NCBI RefSeq assembly: GCF_023630175.1
Contig: NZ_JALLIN010000047.1
Coordinates: forward strand, 1 to 58,873
DNA length: 58,873 nt
Origin: Streptomyces cellostaticus
GTDB lineage: Bacteria > Actinomycetota > Actinomycetes > Streptomycetales > Streptomycetaceae
Direction of reading: 5' to 3'
The first letter of the stretch is position 1. Each line of letters starts with the position of its first letter. Below the pieces are notes generated by a model. The model did no database searches. It had not been told where the DNA came from and worked only from the letters and a program-made list of their open reading frames with translations. Made by a program: the position numbers and the translations under genes. Positions 26,473-35,266 of the stretch are shown piece after piece.

Positions 26473-27201
26473 ACGGAAAGCCTACCGGTCCAGACGTTCC
26501 GGGCGCAGCCATGGCGCCGCAGTGCGACGCCGGAAAATGCCGGAGCGAAGGCGCCCATACACGGTCGTATCGGAGAAGGGGGCCGTGGCGCCGTGATGGC
26601 GAGGCGCTCCCCGCGGGGGCCGAGCGGCTCCGCGCCGGCCACCGCGGCACCGGCCCCGTCCTGGATCTCCTCCACGACGGCCCGAGGTCGGCGGCACCGG
26701 CGAGCCCGAACCGGTCCTCCTCCCCTAAGGGGCCGCACCCGGTGTCCAGCGACGCCTCCCGGGTGTCCGCCGAGCCGGTCACGGGGACCGTGCCCCCGAT
26801 TCGCTCGAAAGGGTTCGGCGTCCTCTCCGTCACGCGCCGGGAGGCGACCCTGAGGACCTGGTGCGGGAGTCCGCGCTCCACCGGCGGCGTGCACAGGCTG
26901 TGGACTGCGGGCCCGGCGTACCCGCGGTGGAGCGGGCGGCGCCTCGCCCGCACGGGGGCGCCGGACACCCGCACCGCCAGGAGCAGCACCAGCAGGCGCG
27001 GCCTGGTACGGCTGCGTGGGGGATGCGCGTGGTCCTGCTAGCACCGGGTCCGTGCCCGCCCGGTCACCCCTGCGCATCGCGTACCGCCCGGGACACACCC
27101 GTTCGGCGTACCGCCCGGTCACCCCTGCCCATCTCGCACCGCCCGGGACACGCCCGTTCGGCGTACCCGCCCGGGACACACCCGTCGGCGCGCCGGCGGC
27201 C
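26473..27201. other. 730-bp gap without a supported gene
   Basis: No frame here gives a protein with plausible composition; the long open frames are Arg/Pro/Gly-rich shadows. The right third carries the 55-bp direct repeats listed separately. A decayed gene cannot be excluded. Confidence 0.45.
27061..27189. repeat. Imperfect 55-bp tandem repeat
   Basis: Copies start at 27061 and 27116 (CGGTCACCCCTGC.CATC...), with a partial third copy at about 27167-27189. The units share ACCGCCCGGGACAC and CCCGTTCGGCGTAC blocks. It sits downstream of the HdeD-like gene. Confidence 0.75.
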
Positions 27202-27870
27202 TCACACCGTGCGCGGGACCTGCCGGGCCATGCCCCGTACGCGGATCGCGGTGACGATCTCCACGATGCCCACGATCACCAGCCACCAGCCGGCGACCAG
27301 GGTCAGTACGGCGACCGAGGTGAAGGGTGAGTCGATCAGCACGATCCCGGCGATGAAGGTGACGATGCCGAGCAGGATCTGCCAGCCCCGGGCGGGCATG
27401 GTGGAGTCGGAGGCCGCGGCCAGGGTCTGGGTGATGCCCCGGATCAGCCAGGCGATGCCGATCCACAGGGCGAGCAGCAGGGACGACTGCATCGGCCCGC
27501 GGAAGCAGAACAGGCCCAGCAGGATCGACAGGGCGCCGCTGATGAAGGCGAGCACGCGCAGGGAGGTCCGCTGGTGGGTGCCGAAGGCCGCGGCGAGCTG
27601 GAAGATGCCGCTGATGACGAGGTAGAGCCCGAACAGGACCCCGGCGACGATCAGGGAGGGGCCGGGCCAGAGGAGCACCACGACGCCGAGGACCAGCGAC
27701 GCGATTCCGGTGCCGAGGACGACCTGCCAGGCGGCCCGGGAGAGGGCGTGCAGGGGCCCTTCGAGGGGCGGTTCGGGCTCGTGGTGTCCCTGCGGGGCGT
27801 GGCCCCCGTGGACGCTCCGGTCGTCGTACTCGCGGTCCCAGGAGGGGCCGCCGCTGGGTGCCTCTGTCAT
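27202..27870 (-). CDS. HdeD-like (DUF308) six-helix membrane protein
   Basis: The 222-residue protein has a polar His/Pro-rich N-terminus of about 45 residues and then six evenly spaced hydrophobic helices (VVLGTGIASLVLGVVVLLWP, VAGVLFGLYLVISGIFQLAA, and so on) typical of the HdeD/DUF308 family. Members are linked to acid and stress resistance; no mechanism is known. ATG 27870 is used. It runs the same way as the HhH-GPD gene upstream. Confidence 0.88.
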   Translation of the reverse strand: MTEAPSGGPSWDREYDDRSVHGGHAPQGHHEPEPPLEGPLHALSRAAWQVVLGTGIASLVLGVVVLLWPGPSLIVAGVLFGLYLVISGIFQLAAAFGTHQRTSLRVLAFISGALSILLGLFCFRGPMQSSLLLALWIGIAWLIRGITQTLAAASDSTMPARGWQILLGIVTFIAGIVLIDSPFTSVAVLTLVAGWWLVIVGIVEIVTAIRVRGMARQVPRTV

Positions 27871-27950
27871 GGGTTCATGCTCGGATCGGCCCGGGCGGCC
27901 CCGCCACCGGGGCGGGCCCATTCGGCTGAGGGCCACCTCGGGATCCGCCG

Positions 27951-28034
27951 CGAGCACTGCCGCGAGCACTGCTTCGAGATCCGCTTGGAGCTCTGCTGCG
28001 AGCTCTGCTTCGACGTCTACTTCGAGCTCTGCTT
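27951..28034. repeat. Seven 12-bp tandem repeats overlapping the 3' end of the HhH-GPD gene
   Basis: Units start every 12 bp from 27951 (consensus CGAGCTCTGCTT). On the minus strand each unit reads Lys-Gln-Ser-Ser in the HhH-GPD frame. The gene's stop codon (28017-28019) lies inside the sixth unit, where CAG has become TAG. Confidence 0.8.
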
Positions 28035-28631
28035 CCCCGCGCCCTTCGCCGCCGCGGCGGCTCTGGCCGCCGCCTTCGCCTCCTGCTTGTGCGCCCGCAC
28101 CTTGGCCAGCGACTCGGGCCCGGTGATATCGGCAACGGACCGGAAGGAGCCCTCCTCCCCGTACGCCCCCGCCGCCTCCCGCCAGCCGGTGGGCCGCACG
28201 CCGAGCTGCTTGCCGAGCAGCGCCAGGAAGATCTGCGCCTTCTGCCTGCCGAACCCGGGCAGGTCCTGCAGCCGCTTCAGCAGCGCGGCCCCGTCCCCGG
28301 CGTCCCGCCAGACGGCCTCGGCGTCACCGCCGTGGTGCTCGACCAGGTACTGGCAGAGCTGCTGGATCCGTTTGGCCATCGAGCCGGGGTAGCGGTGCAC
28401 CGCCGGCTTCTCCGAGAGCAGCGCGGCGAACGCCTCCGGGTCCATGGCCGCGATCTCGTGGGCGTCCAGGTCCCGGGCGCCCATCCGGCCCGCGATGGTC
28501 GCCGGGCCCTTGAACGCCCACTCCATCGGGACCTGCTGGTCCAGCAGCATCCCGGTCAGCGCGGCGAGCGGGCTGCGCCCGAGCAGCGCGTCGGCCTCGG
28601 GGTCCTGGGCGAGGTGCACATTCGCGTCCAT
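28017..28631 (-). CDS. HhH-GPD superfamily base-excision-repair protein
   Basis: The 204-residue protein has a helix-hairpin-helix segment LQDLPGFGRQKAQIFLALLG and the N-terminal start VHLAQDPEADALLGRSPLAA typical of the uncharacterised actinobacterial HhH-GPD family (TIGR03252 as I recall it). The usual catalytic Asp after the hairpin is not evident (GKQLGVRPTGW), so glycosylase activity is uncertain. The C-terminus is Ala/Lys-rich and ends in a KQSS motif created by the tandem repeat below it. ATG 28631 is the natural start. Confidence 0.82.
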   Translation of the reverse strand: MDANVHLAQDPEADALLGRSPLAALTGMLLDQQVPMEWAFKGPATIAGRMGARDLDAHEIAAMDPEAFAALLSEKPAVHRYPGSMAKRIQQLCQYLVEHHGGDAEAVWRDAGDGAALLKRLQDLPGFGRQKAQIFLALLGKQLGVRPTGWREAAGAYGEEGSFRSVADITGPESLAKVRAHKQEAKAAARAAAAAKGAGKQSSK

Positions 28632-28885
28632 GGGTCGATGGTGCCCCGGCGGTCCGCCCGGCGCAGCCGGGCCGCGCCGTCCCCCGGCGGTCCGCCCGGC
28701 GCGGCCCGCCTTCCCGGGTGCACCGGGGGACGGCGGTGACCATGGCGAGCACGGCTGCCGCAAGCGACGGCTCCGGCAACGGGGCTTCCCGGCCGGGTGG
28801 ACGCCGCCCGACCGGGCCCGCGAACGCCGCGCAGGGGCGCTCTCCCCGGGCCGCCGGGCGTCGCGTACGCTTCCCGACATACAAC

Positions 28886-28904
28886 TTAGGCAAGGCTTAC
28901 CTAA
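28886..28904 (+). promoter_or_regulatory. Iron box (DmdR/IdeR-type operator) of desG-desH
   Basis: TTAGGCAAGGCTTACCTAA is a 19-bp imperfect palindrome. It matches the Streptomyces iron-box consensus as I know it at 16 of 19 positions. It lies 20 bp upstream of the preferred desG start, so iron-loaded repressor would shut the pair off in iron-replete cells. Confidence 0.85.
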
Positions 28905-28923
28905 AATGAAGAGGTGCTTCCGG

Positions 28924-31083
28924 GTGTGCTCCGAGGCGAACGGCGAGATCCACCGCGATGCCTGGGGCATCCCCCATCTGCGGGCCGCCGACGCCCGCGC
29001 CCTGGCCCGCGCCCAGGGCCGGGTGACCGCCCTGGACCGCGCCTGGCAGCTCGAGGTCGAGCGGCACCGGGCCCGGGGCACCTCGGCCTCCTTCCTGGGC
29101 GGGGCCGCCCTCTCCTGGGACGTGTTCGTCCGCCGCGCCCGCCTCGACGACACCGCCAGGCGCTGCTTCGGCGCGCTGGAGAGCCGCGACCCGGAGACGG
29201 CGGACTGGGTGCGGGCGTACGTCGACGGTGTCAACGAGGGCCTGGCGGACGGGGCCCGGCGGGCACCCGAGTTCACGCGGTCCGGCCTCGCCCCCGGCCG
29301 CTGGGAGCCCTGGACCCCGCTCGGGGTCTGGCTCGCCACGCACATCCTGTTCGCCGGTTTCCCGGCCAAGCTCTGGCGCGAGGAGGCGATACGGCACCTC
29401 GGCCCCGACTCGATCGGCCTCTTCGCCACCGACGGTCCCGGCACCGCCGGCAGCAACGGCTGGCTGCTGTCCGGCGACCGCACCGTCACCGGGCGGCCCA
29501 TCGTCGCCGGTGACCCGCACCGCTTCATCGAGGATCCGGGCGTCTACCAGCAGATCCGCCTGTCCTGCCCGGAGTTCGACGTCGTCGGCCTCGCCGTCCC
29601 CGGCGTTCCCGGCATCGCCCACTTCGGCCACACCGGCTCCGTGGCCTGGGCCGTCACCAACGCCATGGCCGACTACCAGGACGTCTACCGGGAGTGGCTG
29701 CGGCGCACCGGCACGGGCGTGGAGGCCCTCGGCCCCGACGGCGTCTGGCGCCGGGCACTGCGGCACACGGAGACCGTGGAGGTCGCCGGACAGGCCCCGG
29801 TCGGGATCGAGGTGCTGGAGACCGAGCGGGGCCCGGTGATCGCCGGCGGTCCGGAAGGCCTGGACGCCGGCGTCACCGCCGCCCGGCCGCCCGGCCGGAA
29901 CGCCGCCGGCGACGGGACCGGCCCGACCGAGCCGCCCACCGCCCTCGCCCTGCGCTACCCGCCCCGCGTCACGGAGGACCTCGGATTCGGCTGCCTGCTC
30001 CCCCTCCTGCGGGCCCGCCGGGTCGGCGACGTCGACCGTGCCCTCGACGGCTGGGCCGAGCCGGTCAACGTCGTGCAGGCCGCCGACACCGAAGGCGGTC
30101 TGCTGCACCGGGTCGCCGGCCGCGTCCCCGTGCGCGCGGCGGACAACCGGGTCCGGGTGGTGCCCGCCTGGCGCCCGGGCCACGAGTGGCGCGGCTGGCA
30201 CGAGACGCCGTACGCCCGCCCGGCCGACGGTATCGCCGTGATGGCCAACCAGCGCGGCCCGGCCGCCCCCCTCGGCGTCGAGTTCGCGCCGCCGCACCGC
30301 GCCGACCGCATCCGCGCCCTGCTCCAGGAGCGTCCCACCTGGTCCGCCGCCGATCTGCACACCGTCCACACCGACACCCACCTCGCCTCCGCCGCACCGC
30401 TCCTCGACCGCCTCGCCGCCCTCGACGGCCTCACCCCCGACGCGGCCCGCCTGCGCGACCGGCTGCTGGCCTGGGACCGCCGCATGGACGCAGGCAGCGG
30501 CGGCGCCGCGGCCTACGCCGCGGTGCGCACGGCGGTCGTCCGCGGGCTCGCCGCCCACCCGGCGTTCGCCGCCCTCACCGAACCGCCCGCCTACCCCGAG
30601 GTCCTGCTCCCCTGGCTGGCCCTCGTCCCACGCGTCGGCCACGCCCTCGAACACCTGCTGACGGCGCGTGAGCTGTACGGCGTCGACCGGGACGCCGTCG
30701 TACGGGACGCCCTGACGCGCACCGCCGCCACGGCACCGTCCGGCGCCTGGGGGGACACGCACCGGCTGGCCCCCTGGAGGGCGCTGCCGGAGGAGGAGCC
30801 GTACCCCGAACCGGGCCTGGCCGGCGACCACGACTGCGTGCTGTGCACCTCGGCCGTCCCCGGACTCACCGACCTCGCCGCCCGCGGCCCGGCCGCCCGC
30901 TACGTCTGGGACCTCGCCCGCCGCGAGGACAGCCGCTGGGTGGTGCCCTTCGGCGCCGACGGCGTACCCGGCGCACCGCACCACCGCGACCAGCTCCCCC
31001 TGTGGCTCGGGGGAGATCTCGCCCCCGTCGTCACCGACTGGGCCCAGCTCACCCCGGAAGACACCCAGGAGAACGATGTCTGA
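28924..31083 (+). CDS. desG: Iron-regulated penicillin-acylase-family N-terminal-nucleophile hydrolase (DesG-like)
   Basis: The 719-residue protein is a peptidase S45/penicillin amidase family member. After EANGEIHRDAWGIPHLRAAD the autocleavage site and nucleophile Ser177 appear in GTAGSNGWLLSGDRTVTGRP, followed by the beta-subunit motif GDPHR. No signal peptide is seen. GTG 28924 is preferred because GAAGAGG sits eight bases before it; ATG 28906 almost touches the iron box and has no such site. The next gene is a GNAT acyltransferase overlapping by eight bases. A penicillin amidase plus acyltransferase under an iron box matches the desG/desH pair described for aryl- or acyl-modified desferrioxamines; the symbol is from recall of that work. 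Confidence 0.85.
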   Translation: MCSEANGEIHRDAWGIPHLRAADARALARAQGRVTALDRAWQLEVERHRARGTSASFLGGAALSWDVFVRRARLDDTARRCFGALESRDPETADWVRAYVDGVNEGLADGARRAPEFTRSGLAPGRWEPWTPLGVWLATHILFAGFPAKLWREEAIRHLGPDSIGLFATDGPGTAGSNGWLLSGDRTVTGRPIVAGDPHRFIEDPGVYQQIRLSCPEFDVVGLAVPGVPGIAHFGHTGSVAWAVTNAMADYQDVYREWLRRTGTGVEALGPDGVWRRALRHTETVEVAGQAPVGIEVLETERGPVIAGGPEGLDAGVTAARPPGRNAAGDGTGPTEPPTALALRYPPRVTEDLGFGCLLPLLRARRVGDVDRALDGWAEPVNVVQAADTEGGLLHRVAGRVPVRAADNRVRVVPAWRPGHEWRGWHETPYARPADGIAVMANQRGPAAPLGVEFAPPHRADRIRALLQERPTWSAADLHTVHTDTHLASAAPLLDRLAALDGLTPDAARLRDRLLAWDRRMDAGSGGAAAYAAVRTAVVRGLAAHPAFAALTEPPAYPEVLLPWLALVPRVGHALEHLLTARELYGVDRDAVVRDALTRTAATAPSGAWGDTHRLAPWRALPEEEPYPEPGLAGDHDCVLCTSAVPGLTDLAARGPAARYVWDLARREDSRWVVPFGADGVPGAPHHRDQLPLWLGGDLAPVVTDWAQLTPEDTQENDV

Positions 31084-31672
31084 CCTGTTCGAACGGCACA
31101 TCCACGGCTACGGCACCGTCCGCGTCCGCCCCCTCGACCCGGTGGGCGACGCCCGGTTGGTGCACGCCTGGGTGAGCGAGGAGCGCGCCGTGTTCTGGGG
31201 CATGACCGGCCTGACCCGCGCCCAGGTGGCCGACGTCTACACCCACATGGCGACGCTCGACACCCACCACGCCCACCTCGTCACCAGGGACGGTGAACCG
31301 GCCGCCCTGCTGCAGACCTACGAGCCCGGCGCGGACCGGGTCGGCGAGGTCTACCAGGTCCGCCCCGGCGACATCGGCGTCCATGTGCTCCTCGCCCCCG
31401 CCGGCCCCGCCGGGCGGCGCCCCGGCTGGACCTCGGCCCTGCTGACCGGGGTGACGGCGTACGCCCTGCTGGGGCTCGGCCGCCGCCGGATCGTGGTCGA
31501 CCCGGACGTCCGCAACACCAGGGCGGTCGAACGCTTCCGGCGCCAGGGCTTCGAACAGGGCCCCGCGGTCGTCCTGCCCGAGGTCGACGTCCCCGATGTC
31601 CGCCTGCCCGAGAAACACGCCCGGCTGGCCTTCCTGGAACGAGCGTCGGCGTTCCCGGACGACCCGTCCTGA
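31076..31672 (+). CDS. desH: Siderophore-type GNAT acyltransferase (DesH-like)
   Basis: The 198-residue protein resembles the IucB/RhbD-type acetyltransferases of hydroxamate siderophore synthesis: VRVRPLDPVGDARLVHAWVS, then GDIGVHVLLAP, RRIVVDPDVRNTRAVERFRR and GFEQGPAVVLPEVD. It would acylate an N-hydroxylated amine with an acyl-CoA. Its ATG lies inside the last codons of desG (8-bp overlap), so the two are made together under the iron box. No siderophore synthetase is in this window, so it must serve a pathway encoded elsewhere. Confidence 0.85.
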   Translation: MSDLFERHIHGYGTVRVRPLDPVGDARLVHAWVSEERAVFWGMTGLTRAQVADVYTHMATLDTHHAHLVTRDGEPAALLQTYEPGADRVGEVYQVRPGDIGVHVLLAPAGPAGRRPGWTSALLTGVTAYALLGLGRRRIVVDPDVRNTRAVERFRRQGFEQGPAVVLPEVDVPDVRLPEKHARLAFLERASAFPDDPS

Positions 31673-31817
31673 CCCGCCCCTTGGACGCGCACCGTCCGTC
31701 CGGACACACTGGGCGGCCGGTGCGCTGAGCACGGCGGCCGATCTCCGCGTACGTATGTGGAGGGCTGACGTGCCCGGAGCGCATGCGGCCGCCCGGGCCG
31801 GTGGACGGAGGAGTGAG

Positions 31818-33635
31818 GTGCGCGACACACACCGGTGGCTGCGGCGGCTGACCGTGCTCGGCACGGGCCTGTTCCTGCTCCTGCTCGGCACCGCGGTCCC
31901 CGCCTCGGCCCACGCGGCCCTGCGCGAGAGCGACCCCGCCGACGGCACCGTGCTGAAGTCCGCCCCGAGCCGGGTGACGCTGACCTTCACCGAGTCCGTC
32001 GCCCTGCTCACCGAGTCGTTCCGTGTCTACGACCCGAAGAACCACCGCCTGCGCACCGGCGAGGCGGACCACGCCCCGGGCCACTCCGAAACGGCCCGCG
32101 TCCCGCTGCCCGCCCGGCTCGCCACCGGTACCTACACGGTGACCTGGCGGGTGGTCTCGGCGGACAGCCATCCGGTGTCCGGTGCCCTCACCTTCTCGGT
32201 GGGCAAGCGCACGGCGGCACCCGCGGCCCCGCCGCCGGACCGCGCGGAGAACCGGGCGACGACGAGCCTCTACGACATCGCCCGCTACCTCGCCTACCTG
32301 TCCGTGGCGTTCCTGCTCGGCACGGTGGTGTTCGTGGCGTACTGCCGCCCGCCCGGCCGGGACCGGCTGCGCCGCCCGGCACTGGCCGCCTGGTGGGTGC
32401 TGCTCGCCTCGACCGCCGCGCTCTTCGTGCTGCGGGCGCCCTACGAGGACGGCGCCTCCCCCGCGGGGGCGTTCGCGCCGTCCTCGCTCATCCGCACGGC
32501 CACCAGCCGCTCCGGTGAGCTCCTGCTCACCCGGCTCACCCTGCTGCTCCTGGCCGCCGCCTGCGTCCTGCTGCGCCGGAGCCTGCGGCGGCGCGTCCCC
32601 CGCCGGGCCCTGTCGGCCTCGGCCGCGCTCGGCGCCGTGGCCCTCTCCCTGACCTGGGCGGCGGCCGAACACGCCTCGGCGGGGCCGCAGGTGCCCGCCG
32701 CCGTCGCCTCCACCGTGCTGCACGTGCTGGCCATGGCGGTCTGGCTGGGCGGCCTCGCGGCACTGCTGCTGACGCTGCGCCGGGACCCCTCGGCGGAGCC
32801 GGCCCCCGAGGGGGCGCCGTCGCCGGTGGCGCGGACCGTCGTCCGCTTCTCCCGCCTGGCCTTCGCCTCGGTGGTGGTCCTGACGGTGACCGGTGTCTAC
32901 CAGTCCTGGCGGGGGCTGGGGTCCGTCGAGGCGCTCACCGGGACGGCGTACGGACGTGTCCTGCTGGCCAAGCTGGCGGCGGTGGCCCTGCTGCTCGCGG
33001 CCGCCACCCGCTCCCGGAGCTGGACCGCCCGCCTGGCGAGTCCGTCCCCGGCGGCGAGCATGGCCCGTGTGCCCGTGCCGGCCACCGGCCCGCCGCTCCC
33101 CGCCGAACCCCGGCCGGAGCCCGGACCGGACACCGCGCCGGCCCCCGACCCGCGCCTCCTGCGCCGTTCGGTGCTGGCCGAACTGGGCACCGGCGTCGTG
33201 GTGCTCGTCCTGACCACTCTCCTGACCAGCACCCTGCCGGGCCGGGCGGAGGCCGAGGCGGCGCGGACCGAGACGGCGCCGGTCGGCATTCCGACCGCGT
33301 CGGTCACCACGATCCCGTTCGACGTCGGCACCCCCGGCGGCCACGGCAAGGTGCAGATCACCCTCGACCCCGGCCGGGTCGGCACGAACTTCGTCCAGGT
33401 GGTGGTCTACGGCCCCGACGGCGGCCTGTCCTCCGTCCCCGAACTCCGCCTTTCGATGGTCCTGCCCGCCCAGCGCGTCGGCCCCCTGGACGCCAGGGTC
33501 ACCGACCGCGGCGGCTACTGGGCGGCCGACTCCTTCGCCCTGCCGATCGCCGGGTCGTGGACCATGAGGGTCACGGTGCGGGTGTCGGAGGTGGACCAGG
33601 TGACCGTGTCGAGGACCGTGCGGGTGGTGCGGTGA
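31818..33635 (+). CDS. CopC-CopD fusion, copper import/resistance membrane protein
   Basis: The 605-residue protein has a signal peptide ending ASA just before HAALRESDPADG, so the mature N-terminal His, a classic CopC copper ligand, would be exposed. A CopC beta-sandwich (about 30-125) is followed by a CopD region with about eight membrane helices (about 150-500) and a C-terminal YtkA/FixH-like domain (about 500-605: PFDVGTPGGHGKVQITLDPG). GTG 31818 follows GGAGGAG. Copper handling at the membrane is likely; direction of transport cannot be told. Confidence 0.88.
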   Translation: MRDTHRWLRRLTVLGTGLFLLLLGTAVPASAHAALRESDPADGTVLKSAPSRVTLTFTESVALLTESFRVYDPKNHRLRTGEADHAPGHSETARVPLPARLATGTYTVTWRVVSADSHPVSGALTFSVGKRTAAPAAPPPDRAENRATTSLYDIARYLAYLSVAFLLGTVVFVAYCRPPGRDRLRRPALAAWWVLLASTAALFVLRAPYEDGASPAGAFAPSSLIRTATSRSGELLLTRLTLLLLAAACVLLRRSLRRRVPRRALSASAALGAVALSLTWAAAEHASAGPQVPAAVASTVLHVLAMAVWLGGLAALLLTLRRDPSAEPAPEGAPSPVARTVVRFSRLAFASVVVLTVTGVYQSWRGLGSVEALTGTAYGRVLLAKLAAVALLLAAATRSRSWTARLASPSPAASMARVPVPATGPPLPAEPRPEPGPDTAPAPDPRLLRRSVLAELGTGVVVLVLTTLLTSTLPGRAEAEAARTETAPVGIPTASVTTIPFDVGTPGGHGKVQITLDPGRVGTNFVQVVVYGPDGGLSSVPELRLSMVLPAQRVGPLDARVTDRGGYWAADSFALPIAGSWTMRVTVRVSEVDQVTVSRTVRVVR

Positions 33636-33657
33636 CGGACGCGGGGGAGAGGGCGCG

Positions 33658-34302
33658 ATGGAGCACGTCGAGCGGGTGGTCGTCGAGGGCGTGGAGTTCG
33701 AGGCCGCTCTGACCGTCCGGTCGGAGATCGGGCTGCTGGCCCTGCACGGCGCCAAGGAGGGCGGGACGGCGGAACTCGCCCACGAGGCCGCGGCCCGCAC
33801 GGGAGCGACCGTGCTGGTCTTCACCCAGCCCACCGGCTCCCCGGTCCACATCCCCTCGCACCGGATGTCCGCGGCACCCGGTGCGGCACTGCGGACGTTC
33901 CTCTCCCATGTGTCCCTGGCCGTCTCCCTGCACGGCCACCTGCGGCCCGGCGCCGCCCGCTCGATCTTCCTGGGCGGCGCCAACCGCGAGGCGGCACTGG
34001 TCCTCGGACGCCCGCTCGCCCTGCTCACCCCCGCCTTCGACACCGTGACGGACCTGGAGCTGATCCCGGCCGGGCTGCGCGGCCTCGACCCGCGCAACCC
34101 CGTGAACCTGACCCGCGCGGGGGGCGTCCAGGTGGAACTGCCGCTGGCCGCGCGGACCTCGCGCCCGTGGAAGACCCGGGGAGCGCCCGAGACACCCCCG
34201 AGGGCGGTGGCGGACGCCCTGACCGCCGGGGTCCGGGAGCTGGCGGCGCATCGCCCCTGGCCGGGGCCGCCCGGGTCACCCGGGCACCCGACGGCGGGAT
34301 GA
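33658..34302 (+). CDS. Poly-gamma-glutamate-hydrolase-like protein
   Basis: The 214-residue product fits the PGA-hydrolase/phage-encoded zinc peptidase family: IGLLALHGAKEGGTAELAHE (metal-binding His region), PSHRMSAAPGAALRTFLSHV, VSLHGHLRPGAARSIFLGG. In phages such enzymes cut gamma-linked glutamate capsules. No signal peptide is seen. ATG 33658 lies 23 bp after the CopC-CopD stop, so it may share that transcript, although a functional link is not evident. Confidence 0.75.
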   Translation: MEHVERVVVEGVEFEAALTVRSEIGLLALHGAKEGGTAELAHEAAARTGATVLVFTQPTGSPVHIPSHRMSAAPGAALRTFLSHVSLAVSLHGHLRPGAARSIFLGGANREAALVLGRPLALLTPAFDTVTDLELIPAGLRGLDPRNPVNLTRAGGVQVELPLAARTSRPWKTRGAPETPPRAVADALTAGVRELAAHRPWPGPPGSPGHPTAG

Positions 34303-34404
34303 CGTCGACCGCCCGAGGCGCGCGTAGGTGCCTCGGGCGCTCCCCCCGGAGGGAAGGGGCTGCTGCGCTGGCCTCAAAAATCGAACACGTGATTGAATTC
34401 AGGC

Positions 34405-34638
34405 ATGCGAACCTTTCCCGACGACCTCGCGCAGGCTCAGAAGGAGTGGAGCGCCACGTACCGGCAGCTCGCCGAGCATCCCGGCCGCACCGATCTGCGC
34501 CGGCGTCTGCACCGGCTGTCGACCCGGACGTTCTTCCATCCCTGCTGGCAGCACCGGCGCCCGGACCCCGCGGCATGGTGGGAGCTTCGCGAGCTGGGCC
34601 GGGCGGACCTGCCCGTGCGCGAGCGGCCGCACCGGTGA
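34405..34638 (+). CDS. Small conserved hypothetical protein (77 aa)
   Basis: The product (RTFPDDLAQAQKEWSATYRQ, LHRLSTRTFFHPCWQHRRPD, WWELRELGRADLPVRERPHR) is a small basic helical protein of a type common in Streptomyces. ATG 34405 sits in an AT-rich stretch without a clear ribosome-binding site. Its stop overlaps the next start (GTGA), showing translational coupling. Function unknown. Confidence 0.65.
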   Translation: MRTFPDDLAQAQKEWSATYRQLAEHPGRTDLRRRLHRLSTRTFFHPCWQHRRPDPAAWWELRELGRADLPVRERPHR

Positions 34639-34913
34639 CGCGCTGGAACGCGGGCTCGGACGACGTCCCGGACGTGTACGAAGGCCTGCCGTCCGGACCG
34701 ATCCGCGTGACCGTGCATCCACCGGCACCCTCCGGAGGCCGGCGCGTACGCGTGGACGGGGAGTTCCTCGGCCTGGCCCACAACGCCGCCGACGTCGCGG
34801 AGTTCCTCCGCCGAGCCGGGCTGGACATCGACCCGGCGGACGTGGCCGGGGCCCCGTGGATCGACTGGCGCGGAGCGGGACCGGAGCGCTGGGGTCCTCA
34901 GCCGGCCGGCTGA
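34635..34913 (+). CDS. Small conserved hypothetical protein (92 aa), coupled to the previous gene
   Basis: GTG 34635 overlaps the upstream stop by four bases. The protein (GLPSGPIRVTVHPPAPSGGR, GEFLGLAHNAADVAEFLRRA, PPWIDW-like end) looks folded, with a beta-rich first half and a helical middle. I know of no function. The tight coupling implies that the two small proteins act together. Confidence 0.6.
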   Translation: MTRWNAGSDDVPDVYEGLPSGPIRVTVHPPAPSGGRRVRVDGEFLGLAHNAADVAEFLRRAGLDIDPADVAGAPWIDWRGAGPERWGPQPAG

Positions 34914-35266
34914 GAGGCGACGGCCTCCGGCCGGGCGCCGGCGGAGGGGCTTCTCCGGACGGCCGACGGACGCGAACGCGGGCGACCCGGGCGGAATGCG
35001 GGACAGCGGAGCCGCGACGCCAGGTTCTGGGCGATGCGCCCTGGAGCGCCGTCGAGGTGTGTTGCCGTACGCCGCGATGACGCGCTTCAGAGGGCCGCCC
35101 TGCGGTCTCTCCTCGATTCCCGCCGCTGGTTGTGCCGGACGCCGCCACGGCCCCGTCATCGGGCACTACAGTCTTCCGCTATGCCGTACGTCACATGGCG
35201 TCGGTGCGGGGCGGGTGGCCTGGGTGGGGCGGCCAAGCGCCCGAGTTGCGAGGTCTGGGGGGCTTC

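Noticed and set aside
26114..26989. Possible 291-codon gene on the minus strand in the gap after the VapB-like gene
   Set aside because: Overlaps the small conserved gene in another frame and has Arg/Pro-biased composition without a ribosome-binding site or domain.
31281..34097. Open frame of 938 codons on the minus strand
   Set aside because: Antisense to desH, the CopC-CopD fusion and the PGA-hydrolase-like gene; low-complexity Gly/Arg/Gln translation.
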